Shown here piece after piece: positions 34,182 to 43,985 of a DNA stretch of 64,000 nt. The notes beneath the pieces are model-generated. The model did not search any database and was not told the origin of the DNA. It saw only the letters and a list, made by a program, of their open reading frames with translations. The position numbers and the translations under genes are program-made. This DNA is from Streptomyces sp. NBC_00523 (GTDB lineage: Bacteria; Actinomycetota; Actinomycetes; Streptomycetales; Streptomycetaceae): assembly GCF_036346615.1 (NCBI RefSeq), contig NZ_CP107836.1, positions 6,200,001 through 6,264,000 on the forward strand. The letters run 5' to 3'. Position 1 is the first letter of the stretch. Each line of letters starts with the position of its first letter.

Positions 34182-34961
34182 ATGCGCATCGCCACCTGGA
34201 ACGTCAACTCGATCACCGCCCGCCTGCCGAGGCTGCTGGCCTGGCTGGAGAGCAGCGGCACCGACGTGCTGTGCCTCCAGGAGACCAAGTGCACCGCCGA
34301 GCAGTTCCCCGCCGACGCGCTCCGCGAGGCGGGCTACGAGTCCGCGGTCAACGCCAACGGGCGGTGGAACGGGGTCGCGCTGATCTCCCGCGCCGGCCTC
34401 TCCGACATCGTCCTCGGCCTGCCCGAAGGACCGGCCTACGAGGACGCGCAGGAGCCCCGCGCGATCAGCGCCACCTGCGGCCCGGTGCGCCTCTGGTCGG
34501 TGTACGTGCCCAACGGCCGCGAGGTCGCCCACGAGCACTACGCGTACAAGCTGCGCTGGCTGGAGGCGCTGCGCAAGGCCGTGGCCGCCGACGCCGCCGG
34601 TGCGGTCCCCTTCGCCGTGCTCGGCGACTTCAACGTGGCCCCGACCGACGAGGACGTCTGGGACCCGGCCCTCTTCGAGGGGGCCACGCATGTCACCCCC
34701 GCCGAGCGGGAAGCCCTGGCCGCCCTGCGCGCCGAGGGCCTGTCCGACGTCATGCCCCGCCCTCTGAAGTACGACCGCCCGTACACCTTCTGGGACTACC
34801 GCGAGCTGCGCTTCCCGAAGAACAAGGGCATGCGCATCGACCTCGCCTATGGCAACGCCCCCTTCACCGCAGCGGTCAAGGACAGCTACGTGGACCGCGA
34901 GGAGCGCAAGGGCAAGGGCGCCTCCGACCACGCCCCGGTCGTGGTCGACCTGGACCTCTGA
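34182..34961 (+). CDS. xth: Exodeoxyribonuclease III
   Basis: 259 aa. The start MRIATWNVNSI at 34182 matches the family N-terminus. Motifs are CLQETK (catalytic Glu), GRWNGVALISR, WSVYVPNG, VLGDFNVAP, DYRELRFPKNKGMRIDLAYG and ASDHAPVVVDL. It is the Mg-dependent AP endonuclease/3'-5' exonuclease of base-excision repair. A TAGGTT -10-like box ends 8 nt before the ATG, so transcription may be leaderless. Confidence 0.95.
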   Translation: MRIATWNVNSITARLPRLLAWLESSGTDVLCLQETKCTAEQFPADALREAGYESAVNANGRWNGVALISRAGLSDIVLGLPEGPAYEDAQEPRAISATCGPVRLWSVYVPNGREVAHEHYAYKLRWLEALRKAVAADAAGAVPFAVLGDFNVAPTDEDVWDPALFEGATHVTPAEREALAALRAEGLSDVMPRPLKYDRPYTFWDYRELRFPKNKGMRIDLAYGNAPFTAAVKDSYVDREERKGKGASDHAPVVVDLDL

Positions 34962-35078
34962 GCGTCCCCCGGCGCCCGCGTTCCGTGAACGCGCGGTGAC
35001 CGTTTGGTGTTCGGCACTCGAACGACAGGCCGCGCGCCCTGTGGTGCGCAGGCGCGCCGGGATGCGATTCTGAGCGGT

Positions 35079-35519
35079 ATGAACATCCCTTTCTTGGACA
35101 ACTGGCGTAAGCGTTACGACGGGACGCGAAAGACGGGCCTCGCGGGCGTCGTCGACGCCGATCCGGAGGGCGTGGCCGAGCTGCTCGCCGAATGCGAGCT
35201 GCTCCGGGTCCGGGTGGGGGAGCGCGGCATCGAACTGGACGACAGCCCCGCCTCGTTGACGGCGCTCGACCAGCTGGTGCCGCGCTGGCGCGACGACCCG
35301 GAGGAGCTGCCCTGGCTGGGCAACGACGCCGGGCTCTACCTCGGCACGGTCCTGGTGCGCAATGTCGACGGGGCGCACTGGCACATCTGGCCGAGCGGTC
35401 AGCCCGTCGTGCGGCTCGCCTCCGGCCGGGAGATCGACGTGGTCGAGGCGGGCCTCGACTGGGCGATGTCCGGCAGCCCCGAACTGTCCCAGGTGTACGC
35501 GGAGTCCGCCGAGGGCTGA
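35079..35519 (+). CDS. DUF6278-like conserved protein
   Basis: 146 aa from the ATG at 35079 (MNIPFLDNWRKRYDGTRKTG). Conserved features include LTALDQLVPRWRDDPEELPW and LGNDAGLYLGTVLVRN. There is no signal peptide or membrane segment. It resembles a protein family conserved in Streptomyces annotated as DUF6278; function unknown. It stands alone between xth and gluA. Confidence 0.8.
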   Translation: MNIPFLDNWRKRYDGTRKTGLAGVVDADPEGVAELLAECELLRVRVGERGIELDDSPASLTALDQLVPRWRDDPEELPWLGNDAGLYLGTVLVRNVDGAHWHIWPSGQPVVRLASGREIDVVEAGLDWAMSGSPELSQVYAESAEG

Positions 35520-35656
35520 CCCTCTCTCCGCGCGGCGGACCGGGCGAAGCGATAAGAATCCTTTTGCCCCATTGGTGCGTGTCGGTCGGGAAGTCCCTTG
35601 CCGGGCTGGTTAGTTTGCGCTGACCTCGACCGAGCGACAAGTGGGTAGGGCAGCGT

Positions 35657-36400
35657 ATGGCCGTCGATCCGTTGATCGAGCTGCGAGACGTCAACAAGTA
35701 CTACGGAAAGTTGCACGTACTGCAGGACATCAATCTCACCGTCGGCCGCGGGGAGGTGGTGGTGGTCATCGGCCCGTCCGGCTCCGGGAAGTCGACGCTC
35801 TGCCGGACGATCAACCGGCTGGAGACCATCGAGTCGGGCCACATCGCCATCGACGGCAATCCCCTCCCCGAGGAGGGCCGGGGGCTGGCCCAGCTGAGGG
35901 CCGAAGTCGGCATGGTCTTCCAGTCGTTCAACCTCTTCGCGCACAAGACCGTCCTCGCCAACGTCTCCCTGGCCCAGGTCAAGGTGCGCAAGCGGAAGAA
36001 GGACGAGGCGGACCAGCGCTCCCGCGAACTCCTGGACCGGGTGGGGCTCGGCGCGCACGCCGACAAGTTCCCCGCCCAGCTCTCCGGCGGGCAGCAGCAG
36101 CGCGTCGCCATCGCCCGCGCCCTCGCCATGGACCCCAAGGCGCTCCTGTTCGACGAGCCGACCTCGGCGCTCGACCCGGAGATGATCAACGAGGTCCTGG
36201 AGGTCATGCAGCAGCTCGCCCGCGAGGGCATGACCATGGTCGTCGTCACCCATGAGATGGGCTTCGCCCGCTCCGCCGCCAACCGGGTCGTCTTCATGGC
36301 CGACGGCTGCGTCGTGGAGGACCGCACCCCGGAGGACTTCTTCACCTCCCCGGAGAGCGACCGGGCCAAGGACTTCCTGTCCAAGATCCTCAAGCACTGA
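35657..36400 (+). CDS. gluA: Glutamate ABC transporter, ATP-binding protein
   Basis: 247 aa. All ABC ATPase motifs are present: Walker A GPSGSGKST, Q-loop VFQSFNLF, signature LSGGQQQR, Walker B ALLFDEPTSALD and switch VVVTHEMG. The length and PAO-type sequence match polar amino-acid importers. It is first in a four-gene operon (ATPase, binding lipoprotein, two permeases) matching gluABCD of actinobacteria. It powers glutamate uptake at the membrane; the exact amino acid is inferred from the gene order. Confidence 0.93.
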   Translation: MAVDPLIELRDVNKYYGKLHVLQDINLTVGRGEVVVVIGPSGSGKSTLCRTINRLETIESGHIAIDGNPLPEEGRGLAQLRAEVGMVFQSFNLFAHKTVLANVSLAQVKVRKRKKDEADQRSRELLDRVGLGAHADKFPAQLSGGQQQRVAIARALAMDPKALLFDEPTSALDPEMINEVLEVMQQLAREGMTMVVVTHEMGFARSAANRVVFMADGCVVEDRTPEDFFTSPESDRAKDFLSKILKH

Positions 36401-36414
36401 CGGGAGGCCCTGAG

Positions 36415-37326
36415 TTGCGTACGAGGAAACTGATGGCCGCCTGTGCCGGCCTCCTGCTCGCCCTCTTCGCCGCGGCCTGCGGCAAGGAGGGCAGCCCGCC
36501 GGTCAAGGGCCCGAAGGCCGACCAACTGCCCGTCTACCAGGTCGACAAGGGCTTCGAGCTGCCCGAATCGCGGACCTGGCGGAGCGCGAAGAAGCGCGGC
36601 TACCTCCGGGTGGGCGCCAAGGAGGACCAGCCCTACCTGGGCGAGAAGGACCCGGCCACCGGCGTCTACTCCGGCTTCGACATCGAGATCGCCCGCATGA
36701 TGTCCGCCTCGCTGGGCTTCGACCCGAAGACGATCCGCTTCAAGACGATCGCCTCCGCCAACCGCGAGACCGCCCTGCAGAACGGGCAGATCGACTACTA
36801 CGTCGGCACCTACACCATCAACGACATGCGCAAGAAGTTCGTCGGCTTCGCCGGGCCCTACTACATGGCGGGCCAGGGGCTCCTGGTGCGCACCGACGAG
36901 GACGACATCCACGGCCCCCAGGACCTGGCGGGCAAGACGGTCTGCTCCGCCGCGGGCTCGACCCCGTACCAGCGGATCGCGGCCGACTACCCGAAGGCGA
37001 AGCTCGTCTCGTACGACACCTACTCGATCTGCGTCGACAACCTGCTGACGTTCCAGGTGGACGTCGTCACCACCGACGACGCGATCCTGCTCGGCTTCGC
37101 CGCCAAGGCGCCCGACGAGATGAAGGTCGTCGGCAAACCCTTCTCCGAGGAGCCGTACGGCATCGGGGTCCCGCGCAGCGACAACGCCCTGCGCTTCGCG
37201 CTCAACGACGCGCTGGAGGCCAATGAGAAGAACGGCAACTGGAAGAAGGCGTTCGACGCGACGCTCGGACTGTCCGGCGCCCCCGCGCCCAAGCCGCCGC
37301 CCATCGACCGCTACCCGGCGAACTGA
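36415..37326 (+). CDS. gluB: Glutamate-binding lipoprotein of ABC transporter
   Basis: 303 aa from a TTG at 36415, which has GGGAGG 8 nt upstream. A lipoprotein signal ends at the lipobox FAAAC, giving acylated Cys about residue 22. The SBP_bac_3 domain includes GYLRVGAKEDQPYLGEKDP, YSGFDIEIARMMSASLG and ALQNGQIDYYVGTYTINDMR. It delivers the amino acid to the GluCD permease outside the membrane. Confidence 0.92.
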   Translation: MRTRKLMAACAGLLLALFAAACGKEGSPPVKGPKADQLPVYQVDKGFELPESRTWRSAKKRGYLRVGAKEDQPYLGEKDPATGVYSGFDIEIARMMSASLGFDPKTIRFKTIASANRETALQNGQIDYYVGTYTINDMRKKFVGFAGPYYMAGQGLLVRTDEDDIHGPQDLAGKTVCSAAGSTPYQRIAADYPKAKLVSYDTYSICVDNLLTFQVDVVTTDDAILLGFAAKAPDEMKVVGKPFSEEPYGIGVPRSDNALRFALNDALEANEKNGNWKKAFDATLGLSGAPAPKPPPIDRYPAN

Positions 37327-37343
37327 GAGGACGGCCCACCCCC

Positions 37344-37988
37344 ATGGACGTACTCACCGACAACTTCTCGCTCTACGGCAAGGGCTTCCTCGGCACGCTC
37401 GAACTCACCGTCTACGCCTCGATCCTTGCGCTGGTCCTCGGCTTCGTCATGGCCTCGTTCCGGGTGGCGCCGGTCGGCTCGCTCCGGGTGTTCGGCACGG
37501 TATGGGTGACGGTCCTGCGCAACACCCCGCTGACCCTGCTCTTCTTCGCCGTGCTCCTCGGCCTGCCGCGCTTCGGGCTCGTCCTGCCGTTCAACGTGTT
37601 CGCGATCCTCGCGCTGGGGTGCTACACCTCCGCGTTCATCTGCGAGGTGCTGCGCTCCGGCATCAACACCGTGCCCACCGGACAGGGCGAGGCGGCCCGG
37701 AGCCTCGGGATGACCTTCGGGCAGAGCCTCGGCTCCATCGTGCTGCCGCAGGCGTTCCGCTCGGTGATCCCGCCAATCGGCTCGACGCTCATCGCGCTCG
37801 CGAAGAACTCGGCGATCGCCGGGGCGTTCAGCGTCACCGAACTCCTCGGTACCTACAAGACCCTCAACGAGCTGGGGTACAGCATCATCTGGACCTTCGT
37901 GTGGATCGCCGTGGGGTACCTGATCATCACCCTCGCCATCAGCGCGCTCTTCCACGTCATGGAAAAGCGCTGGGGAGTCGCCCGATGA
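37344..37988 (+). CDS. gluC: Glutamate ABC transporter permease
   Basis: 214 aa with about five membrane helices. The HisM-like permease loop EAARSLGMTFGQSLGSIVLP, in the usual EAA position, contacts the ATPase. The N-terminal FLGTLELTVYASILALVLGF is typical of polar amino-acid permeases. Its stop overlaps the gluD start (ATGA at 37985), indicating translational coupling. Confidence 0.92.
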   Translation: MDVLTDNFSLYGKGFLGTLELTVYASILALVLGFVMASFRVAPVGSLRVFGTVWVTVLRNTPLTLLFFAVLLGLPRFGLVLPFNVFAILALGCYTSAFICEVLRSGINTVPTGQGEAARSLGMTFGQSLGSIVLPQAFRSVIPPIGSTLIALAKNSAIAGAFSVTELLGTYKTLNELGYSIIWTFVWIAVGYLIITLAISALFHVMEKRWGVAR

Positions 37989-38857
37989 CCGCCCACACCG
38001 CACCCACCGCCAACGCCCTGTACGACATCCCGGGGCCGCACACCCGCAAACGGCACCGCCTCTACGGGATCGTGTCGACGGTCCTCATCCTCGCGCTGAT
38101 CGGCTGGGTGATCTATCTCCTCTTCGACACCGACCAGTTCACCGCCGCCAAGTGGACGCCCTTCGAGTACAAGGGCATCCAGGAACTCCTGCTGCGCGGA
38201 CTCGGCAACACCCTCAAGGCGTTCGCGTACGCCGCCGTCCTCTCGCTGGCCCTCGGCGCCGTCCTCGCGGTCGGGCGGCTCTCCGAACACCGCCCGGTGC
38301 GCTGGGTGGCGACGATCCTCGTCGAGTTCTTCCGCGCCATGCCCGTCCTGGTGATGATCTTCTTCATCTTCGTGGCGCTGAAGGTGCAGCCGCTGCCCGC
38401 GCTGGTCGCCGGACTGACGCTCTACAACGGCTCGGTGCTCGCCGAGGTGTTCCGTACCGGCATCAACTCCGTGGAGCGCGGCCAGCGCGAGGCGGCGTAC
38501 GCGCTGGGCATGCGGAAGACGCAGGTCACCACCTTCGTCCTGGCCCCGCAGGCGATCCGCGCGATGCTGCCCACCATCATCAGCCAGCTGGTGGTGGCCC
38601 TGAAGGACACCTCGCTCGGCTACCTCATCACGTACGAGGAATTCCTCCACGCGGGCAAGCTCATCGCCTCCAATTTGGACTACGATCTGCCTTTCATCCC
38701 CGTGGTGATGGTGATCTCGCCGATCTACATCGGGATGTGCATGCTGCTCTCCTGGTTCGCCACCTGGGTGGCGAGGCGGCAACGGCGCAATCCGAAGACG
38801 GAGGCGGTGGGCGTCGGACCGGCACAGCCCGGCACACTGATGCCGGGAGGGCGGTAG
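37985..38857 (+). CDS. gluD: Glutamate ABC transporter permease
   Basis: 290 aa from the ATG at 37985 overlapping the gluC stop. An N-terminal cytoplasmic extension (about 30 residues) precedes a first helix (IVSTVLILALIGWVIYLLF) and a permease domain with GLGNTLKAFAYAAVLSLALG and the EAA loop REAAYALGMRKTQVTTFVLAP. The C-terminus is a basic hydrophilic tail. It is the last gene of the operon. Confidence 0.92.
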   Translation: MTAHTAPTANALYDIPGPHTRKRHRLYGIVSTVLILALIGWVIYLLFDTDQFTAAKWTPFEYKGIQELLLRGLGNTLKAFAYAAVLSLALGAVLAVGRLSEHRPVRWVATILVEFFRAMPVLVMIFFIFVALKVQPLPALVAGLTLYNGSVLAEVFRTGINSVERGQREAAYALGMRKTQVTTFVLAPQAIRAMLPTIISQLVVALKDTSLGYLITYEEFLHAGKLIASNLDYDLPFIPVVMVISPIYIGMCMLLSWFATWVARRQRRNPKTEAVGVGPAQPGTLMPGGR

Positions 38858-38943
38858 ACGGACGGGAGCGGGGTCCGCCCGGCAGCAGCCGGTGATCACT
38901 TCTCGCACGCGGGAAGAAGGTCAGCTGCGCGCCGGCGGACCGG

Positions 38944-40161
38944 TCAGCCGAGGGCGCTCCTCGTCTGCCACTCGTTCCACGAGACGTTCCACGCCCCGTA
39001 GCCGTTGCCCTCCGCGACCGTGCCCTTCGTCTCCGCACCCGTGATCTCGAACGGGTCGCCGACGTGAGCCTGCCGGTAGAGGGCGGCGGCGTTCGCGTCG
39101 CTCATCCCGACACACCCCGAACTGTGGTTCGCCACCCCGAAGTACGCCGCGTTCCAGGGCGCCGCGTGGGCGTACATGCCCGACCAGGTCAGCCGCATCG
39201 AGTAGTCGACCATCTTGTCGTACGTGTGGCCCAGGCCCACGGTCTCGGAGCGCATGTTGATCGTGCCCTCCTTCGCCATCAGCACGGCCGTCCCCCGCCA
39301 CGAGCGCTTGTCGCCGCCCGGAGTGCCGCCGGACACGGGCACGTCCATGACCGTCCGGCCGTCCCGCTGCAGCGCCAGCCGGTGCCGGTCCAGGTCCACC
39401 TTCACCACCTGGCTCGCGCCCACCGTGAACGTCGTCGCGTAGTCCCGTACGAAGAAGCCGCCGCCCTGGCCCGAGTCGACGCCGTTCAGCTCGGCGTCCA
39501 GCGTGATGCGCGTCCCGGACTTCCAGTACTCCTTGGGGCGCCAGTCGACGCGGTCGCGGCCCGAGTAGTCGCGCAGCCAGCCCCAGGAGCCCTCGGTGTG
39601 GTTCGAGGTCGACACCTTGAGGGCCTTCTCGACGGCCGCCTTGTCCTTGACCGGGTTGTCGAACACGATCGACAGCGGCTGGGCGATGCCCACCGTCGTG
39701 TTCTTGCCCGGCGCCAGCGTCAGCTTGTTCACCTTGTCCGCCGCCCGCGTCGTGAACGAGGCCGTGTCGCTGCCGCCCGAGGTGTCGCGCGCCTCCACCC
39801 GGTACGCGGTGCCGGGCGCCGCCGCCCGGTCGGACGTCCAGGTCCGCCCGTCGGCGGATATCCGGCCGCTGAGTGTGCCGTCCTTCCCGGCCGAGACGGT
39901 CACCTCATTCAGCTTTCCGGCCGCCAGGGTCACCGTCACCGGCTTCCCCGCGGCGGCCGCGGTGCCGTGAAGATTGACCGAGATGGAGGCCCGCGCCGCC
40001 TTCGAGGGAGCCGCGTCGCCGTTCTTGCCGGCCTCGCGGTCCGACGCGGCGGCGCCGCCGGAACAGGCCGTGAGGGTCACGCCGAGCACCGCGCAGCCGG
40101 CGATCAGCGCGAGCCGGGCGGGGCGCTGCGGGCGCGCCGGTATCAGGAATGCGGGAATCAA
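38944..40161 (-). CDS. L,D-transpeptidase lipoprotein (YkuD domain)
   Basis: 405 aa from a TTG at 40161, chosen because GGAGG lies 7 nt upstream and the signal peptide begins there. The lipobox LTAC gives a lipidated Cys. Two Ig-like domains (about 60-270), as in actinobacterial L,D-transpeptidases, precede the YkuD domain, whose catalytic region reads HAAPWNAAYFGVANHSSGCVGM. It forms 3-3 cross-links in peptidoglycan outside the membrane. It is convergent with gluD. Confidence 0.92.
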   Translation of the reverse strand: MIPAFLIPARPQRPARLALIAGCAVLGVTLTACSGGAAASDREAGKNGDAAPSKAARASISVNLHGTAAAAGKPVTVTLAAGKLNEVTVSAGKDGTLSGRISADGRTWTSDRAAAPGTAYRVEARDTSGGSDTASFTTRAADKVNKLTLAPGKNTTVGIAQPLSIVFDNPVKDKAAVEKALKVSTSNHTEGSWGWLRDYSGRDRVDWRPKEYWKSGTRITLDAELNGVDSGQGGGFFVRDYATTFTVGASQVVKVDLDRHRLALQRDGRTVMDVPVSGGTPGGDKRSWRGTAVLMAKEGTINMRSETVGLGHTYDKMVDYSMRLTWSGMYAHAAPWNAAYFGVANHSSGCVGMSDANAAALYRQAHVGDPFEITGAETKGTVAEGNGYGAWNVSWNEWQTRSALG

Positions 40162-40387
40162 CGGAAAACCTCCAGGGCGGTACTCGGTCATCGGTGAAGA
40201 GGAACGCACCGGAGCCTAAGTTCCGTAAATCCGCGGAAAAGCTGGAATTCCCTGTGTGACGGGAAGCGCAGCGCAACGGTCATGGTCCGGTCACATTCGG
40301 CGCGCGGACCCGTCACGGACCGCTGTGAGCATCCTGTGCAGCCCCGCAGAGCAGACCGCGGGGCCCACGAGGGGGAGGGCCACCGAC

Positions 40388-41551
40388 ATGTCAGCGCTGC
40401 TCGCGACCGGAGACCGCAGCAGGGAACGGGACCTGCGCGTCCACGGCCTCACGCCCGACGCGCACCGGGCCCACCTGGCCACGCGGGCCGACGCCAGCTT
40501 CCTGCAGCACCCCTCCTGGGCCGGGGTGAAAGAGGGCTGGTCCTCGGAAAGCCTCGGCTGGCACGACGAAGACGGCACCCTCAACGGCAGCGCACTCGTC
40601 CTCTACCGGCAATTCCCTGGCACCCGGAAATACTTCGCCTATCTTCCGGAGGGCCCGGCCGCCGACTGGGCCGATCCCGGAATGGACCGCTGGCTGCGCC
40701 CCCTGCTCGCGCACCTGCGCGCCGCCGGGGCGTTCGCCGTACGCATCGGCCCCAGCCCTGCCTACCGCCGCTGGACCGGCGCCCGCCTCAAGGCCGCCAC
40801 CGGCCCCGGCCGCACCGTCGGCGACGTCCTGGCGAGCGAGGTCGACCCGCTCGGTGCCGCCGTGGCCGACCGGCTGCGGGCGCGCGGCTGGCGGCGCTGC
40901 GGCGGGGACGGCGACGACGCGGACGCCCAGCCCCGGTACGTCTTCCGGGTGCCGCTCGCCGGGCGCACCACCGAGGACCTGTGGTCCGGGCTCAACCAGG
41001 AGTGGCGCCGCAACGTCCGCCGCGCGCAGAAGGCCGGGGTGCGCATCGTGACCGGGAGCGCCGCCGAACTGCCCGAGTTCCACCGGCTGCTGAGGATCAC
41101 CGAGGAGCGCGACGGCTTCCGGCTCGGCCGCTCGCTCGGCTACTACCAGCGCCAGTACGCGGTGCTCAACGCCGAGCGGCCCGGCCGGATGAAGCTCTGC
41201 CTCGCCGTGCACGACGGGGAGATCCTGGCCGCCCACACCATGATCAGCACCGGCCGCCGGGTCTGGTACCAGACGGGAGCCTCCGCCGACCACCGCCGCG
41301 AGGTCCGCCCCAGCAACGCCCTGCAGTGGCAGATGATGTGCGACGCCCTCGCGGGCGGCGCCGAGGTGTACGACATGCGCGGGGTATCCTCCACCCTCGA
41401 TCCCCACGACCGGCCCTTCGGGCTGCTGCGCTGGAAGCTGGGCACCGGCGGGGAGGTCGTGGAGACCCTCGGAGAGTGGGAGACATCGGTGGGCGGAGCC
41501 GCCAACAACACGTTGTACCGGGCGTTCCAGGCGTACCTGGCACGCCGGTGA
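40388..41551 (+). CDS. FemX/FemAB-like peptidyltransferase
   Basis: 387 aa from the ATG at 40388 with GGGGGAGGG upstream. Two GNAT-like halves show FLQHPSWAGVKEGWSSESLG, WSGLNQEWRRNVRRAQKAGV and YDMRGVSSTLDPHDRPFGLL, as in the FemX/FemABX family. It adds an amino acid from tRNA to the lipid II stem peptide to build the interpeptide bridge. Its stop overlaps the GTG of the MurJ gene, linking bridge synthesis with lipid II flipping. Confidence 0.88.
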   Translation: MSALLATGDRSRERDLRVHGLTPDAHRAHLATRADASFLQHPSWAGVKEGWSSESLGWHDEDGTLNGSALVLYRQFPGTRKYFAYLPEGPAADWADPGMDRWLRPLLAHLRAAGAFAVRIGPSPAYRRWTGARLKAATGPGRTVGDVLASEVDPLGAAVADRLRARGWRRCGGDGDDADAQPRYVFRVPLAGRTTEDLWSGLNQEWRRNVRRAQKAGVRIVTGSAAELPEFHRLLRITEERDGFRLGRSLGYYQRQYAVLNAERPGRMKLCLAVHDGEILAAHTMISTGRRVWYQTGASADHRREVRPSNALQWQMMCDALAGGAEVYDMRGVSSTLDPHDRPFGLLRWKLGTGGEVVETLGEWETSVGGAANNTLYRAFQAYLARR

Positions 41552-43242
41552 CGGCCACCGGCGCCGCCCCGGAGGCGGCCGCCCCCGAGGAGGAGAACGG
41601 CGCGCGCGGCTCCGGCTCGGTGCTGCGCAGCGGCGCCGTGATGGCCGCCGGGTCCCTCGTCTCGCGGGCCACGGGGTTCATACGCTCGGCGGTCGTCGTC
41701 GCCGCGCTCGGCACCGGACTGCGGGCCGACGGCTACACGGTCGCCAACACCGTGCCCAACATCCTCTACATGCTGCTCATCGGCGGCGCCCTCAACGCGG
41801 TCTTCGTCCCCGAACTCGTCCGCGCCGCCAAGGAGCACGGCGACGGCGGGGCCGCGTACACCGACCGCCTGCTCACCCTGTGCACCGTGGGCCTGCTCGC
41901 CCTCACCGCCCTCGCCGTCCTCGGCGCACCGCTGATCATCCAGGTGTACGCCCCCACCTACGACGGCGACCAGGCCGAACTCACCATCGCCCTGGCCCGC
42001 TACTGCCTGCCGCAGATCCTCTTCTACGGCCTGTTCACGCTCCTCGGCCAAGTTCTCAACGCCCGCGACCGGTTCGGCGCGATGATGTGGACGCCGGTCC
42101 TCAACAACCTCGTGATCATCGCCGTGTTCGGGCTCTACCTCTGGACGGCGGCGGGCTCCGACGGCACCCTCACCCCCGCGCAGGCGCAGTGGCTGGGCTG
42201 GGGCACCACGGCGGGCATCGCCGTGCAGAGCCTCGCCCTGGTGCCCTCGCTGCGCGCCGCGAAGTTCCGCTGGCGGCCCCGGTTCGACTGGCGCGGCAGC
42301 GGACTGACCCGGCCGCTGCGCGCCGCCGGCTGGCTCGTCATGCTCGTCCTCACCAACCAGGCCGCGTACTGGGTGATCACCCGCCTCGCCACCGCGAGCG
42401 GCCAGCACGCGACGGAGCAGGACGTCGCGGGCGGCGCCGGCTACACCGCGTACAGCTACGCCTATCAGCTCTGGGTCGTCCCGCAGGGCATCGTGACCGT
42501 CAGCCTCGTCACCGCGCTGATGCCGCGCATGAGCCGGGCGGCGGCCGGGGGCGACCTCGCCGGGGTGCGGCGCGACCTCTCGTACGCGCTGCGCACCTCC
42601 GCCGCCGTGGTGGTCCCGGCCGCCGCGCTGCTGCTGGCGCTCGCGCCCTGGGTGATGGGCTCGGTCTTCGGCTACGGGCGCACCGGTCCGGCGGACATCA
42701 CGGTGATGGCGGGCATGATGGCCGCGTTCGCCCCCGGGCTCATCGCCTTCTCCGGGCAGTACGTGCTCTCGCGCGGGTTCTACGCGATGAGCGACACCCG
42801 CACCCCGTTCCTGCTGAACCTGGTCATCGCGGCCCTCAACGCCGGGCTCTCGGTCGCCGCCTATCTGACGCTGCCCGCGCGCTGGGCGGTGACCGGCATG
42901 GCGGGCGCGTACTCCGTCGCTCTGCTCACCGGCTTCGCCGTCACCGCGTACGTGCTGCACCGCAGGCTCTCCCCGCGCGGCGCCCCGCGCCCCCGGCTCG
43001 GCCGCTCGCCAGGGATGTGGGCGCATGTGCGGCTGATGGCCGCGTGCGTGCCGGCCGGTGCGCTGGCCTACGGGTCGGCCCGCGCCGTCGACACGGAGGG
43101 TTCGGGCCTCGGGGACTTCGCCGCGCTGGGCGCCGGGGCCGTTGTGCTCGCGCTGGTCGTGGCGGGGCTGGCCCGGCCGCTGCGGCTCACCGAGGTGAGC
43201 GCCGCGCTGAACGCCGCCCGGGGCCGGCTGCGGCGCGGCTGA
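41548..43242 (+). CDS. murJ: Lipid II flippase MurJ (MviN family)
   Basis: 564 aa from a GTG at 41548 overlapping the FemX stop. After a hydrophilic Ala/Glu-rich N-terminus, about 14 membrane segments carry MurJ hallmarks: GSLVSRATGFIRSAVVVAALG, ADGYTVANTVPNILYMLLIG and VPELVRAAKEHG near the N-terminus, then YAYQLWVVPQGIVTVSLVTA and later FYAMSDTRTPFLLNL. It flips lipid II across the membrane. A second MurJ homologue usually exists elsewhere in Streptomyces. Confidence 0.93.
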   Translation: MTATGAAPEAAAPEEENGARGSGSVLRSGAVMAAGSLVSRATGFIRSAVVVAALGTGLRADGYTVANTVPNILYMLLIGGALNAVFVPELVRAAKEHGDGGAAYTDRLLTLCTVGLLALTALAVLGAPLIIQVYAPTYDGDQAELTIALARYCLPQILFYGLFTLLGQVLNARDRFGAMMWTPVLNNLVIIAVFGLYLWTAAGSDGTLTPAQAQWLGWGTTAGIAVQSLALVPSLRAAKFRWRPRFDWRGSGLTRPLRAAGWLVMLVLTNQAAYWVITRLATASGQHATEQDVAGGAGYTAYSYAYQLWVVPQGIVTVSLVTALMPRMSRAAAGGDLAGVRRDLSYALRTSAAVVVPAAALLLALAPWVMGSVFGYGRTGPADITVMAGMMAAFAPGLIAFSGQYVLSRGFYAMSDTRTPFLLNLVIAALNAGLSVAAYLTLPARWAVTGMAGAYSVALLTGFAVTAYVLHRRLSPRGAPRPRLGRSPGMWAHVRLMAACVPAGALAYGSARAVDTEGSGLGDFAALGAGAVVLALVVAGLARPLRLTEVSAALNAARGRLRRG

Positions 43243-43301
43243 ACCGGCCCGCGTCGCTCTTCTGTTCGAATCCATTCCTTGATCGCTGGGATACTGACGT
43301 C

Positions 43302-43985
43302 ATGCCTCGCGTGCTCCTCATAGAAGACGACCCCTCCGTACGCGAAGGGGTCGAGCTGGGCCTGCGCAGGCGCGGCCACGAGCTGCGGGCCGTCGGCACC
43401 GGCGAGGCCGGGCTCGCCGCGCTCGGCGACTTCCGGCCGGACCTGGTCCTCCTCGACCTGATGCTGCCCGGCATGAACGGCGTCCAGGTCTGCCGCCGCA
43501 TCCGTGAGACCAGCCAGCTCCCCGTGATCATGCTGACCGCGCGCGGCGACGACTTCGACGTCGTCGTGGGCCTGGAGGCCGGCGCCGACGACTACATCGT
43601 CAAGCCCGCCCGTACCGAGGTCATCGAGGCCCGTATCCGGGCCGTGCTGCGCCGCCTCGCCGTCCCGGCCGGGCGCGGCGGCATCGAGGCGCACGGTGAG
43701 CTGGCCGTGGACCGCGCGGGCCTCGCCGTCGCCAAGAGCGGCGAGCGACTGCTCCTCGCCCCCTCCGAACTGAAGCTGCTGCTCCACCTCTCGGCCTCGC
43801 CCGAACAGGTCTTCAGCCGCCAGCAGCTCCTGGAACACGTGTGGGAGCACAGCTACCACGGCGACGCCCGCCTGGTCGACGCCTGCGTCCGCCGCCTCCG
43901 CCAGAAGATCGAGGACGTCCCGGGCACCCCGCGTTACATACAGACCGTCCGAGGCTTCGGCTACCGCTTCGGGCCCCTTACGTGA
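43302..43985 (+). CDS. OmpR-family response regulator
   Basis: 227 aa. The receiver domain (1-115) has acidic residues LIEDDPSVREG, phospho-acceptor Asp in LLDLMLPG (residue 52) and Lys in DYIVKPA. The C-terminal winged helix (about 130-225) has FSRQQLLEHVWEHSYHGD and IQTVRGFGYRFG. The sequence is close in style to AfsQ1/CseB-type regulators. It overlaps the kinase gene by GTGA at 43982. The regulon is unknown. Confidence 0.92.
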   Translation: MPRVLLIEDDPSVREGVELGLRRRGHELRAVGTGEAGLAALGDFRPDLVLLDLMLPGMNGVQVCRRIRETSQLPVIMLTARGDDFDVVVGLEAGADDYIVKPARTEVIEARIRAVLRRLAVPAGRGGIEAHGELAVDRAGLAVAKSGERLLLAPSELKLLLHLSASPEQVFSRQQLLEHVWEHSYHGDARLVDACVRRLRQKIEDVPGTPRYIQTVRGFGYRFGPLT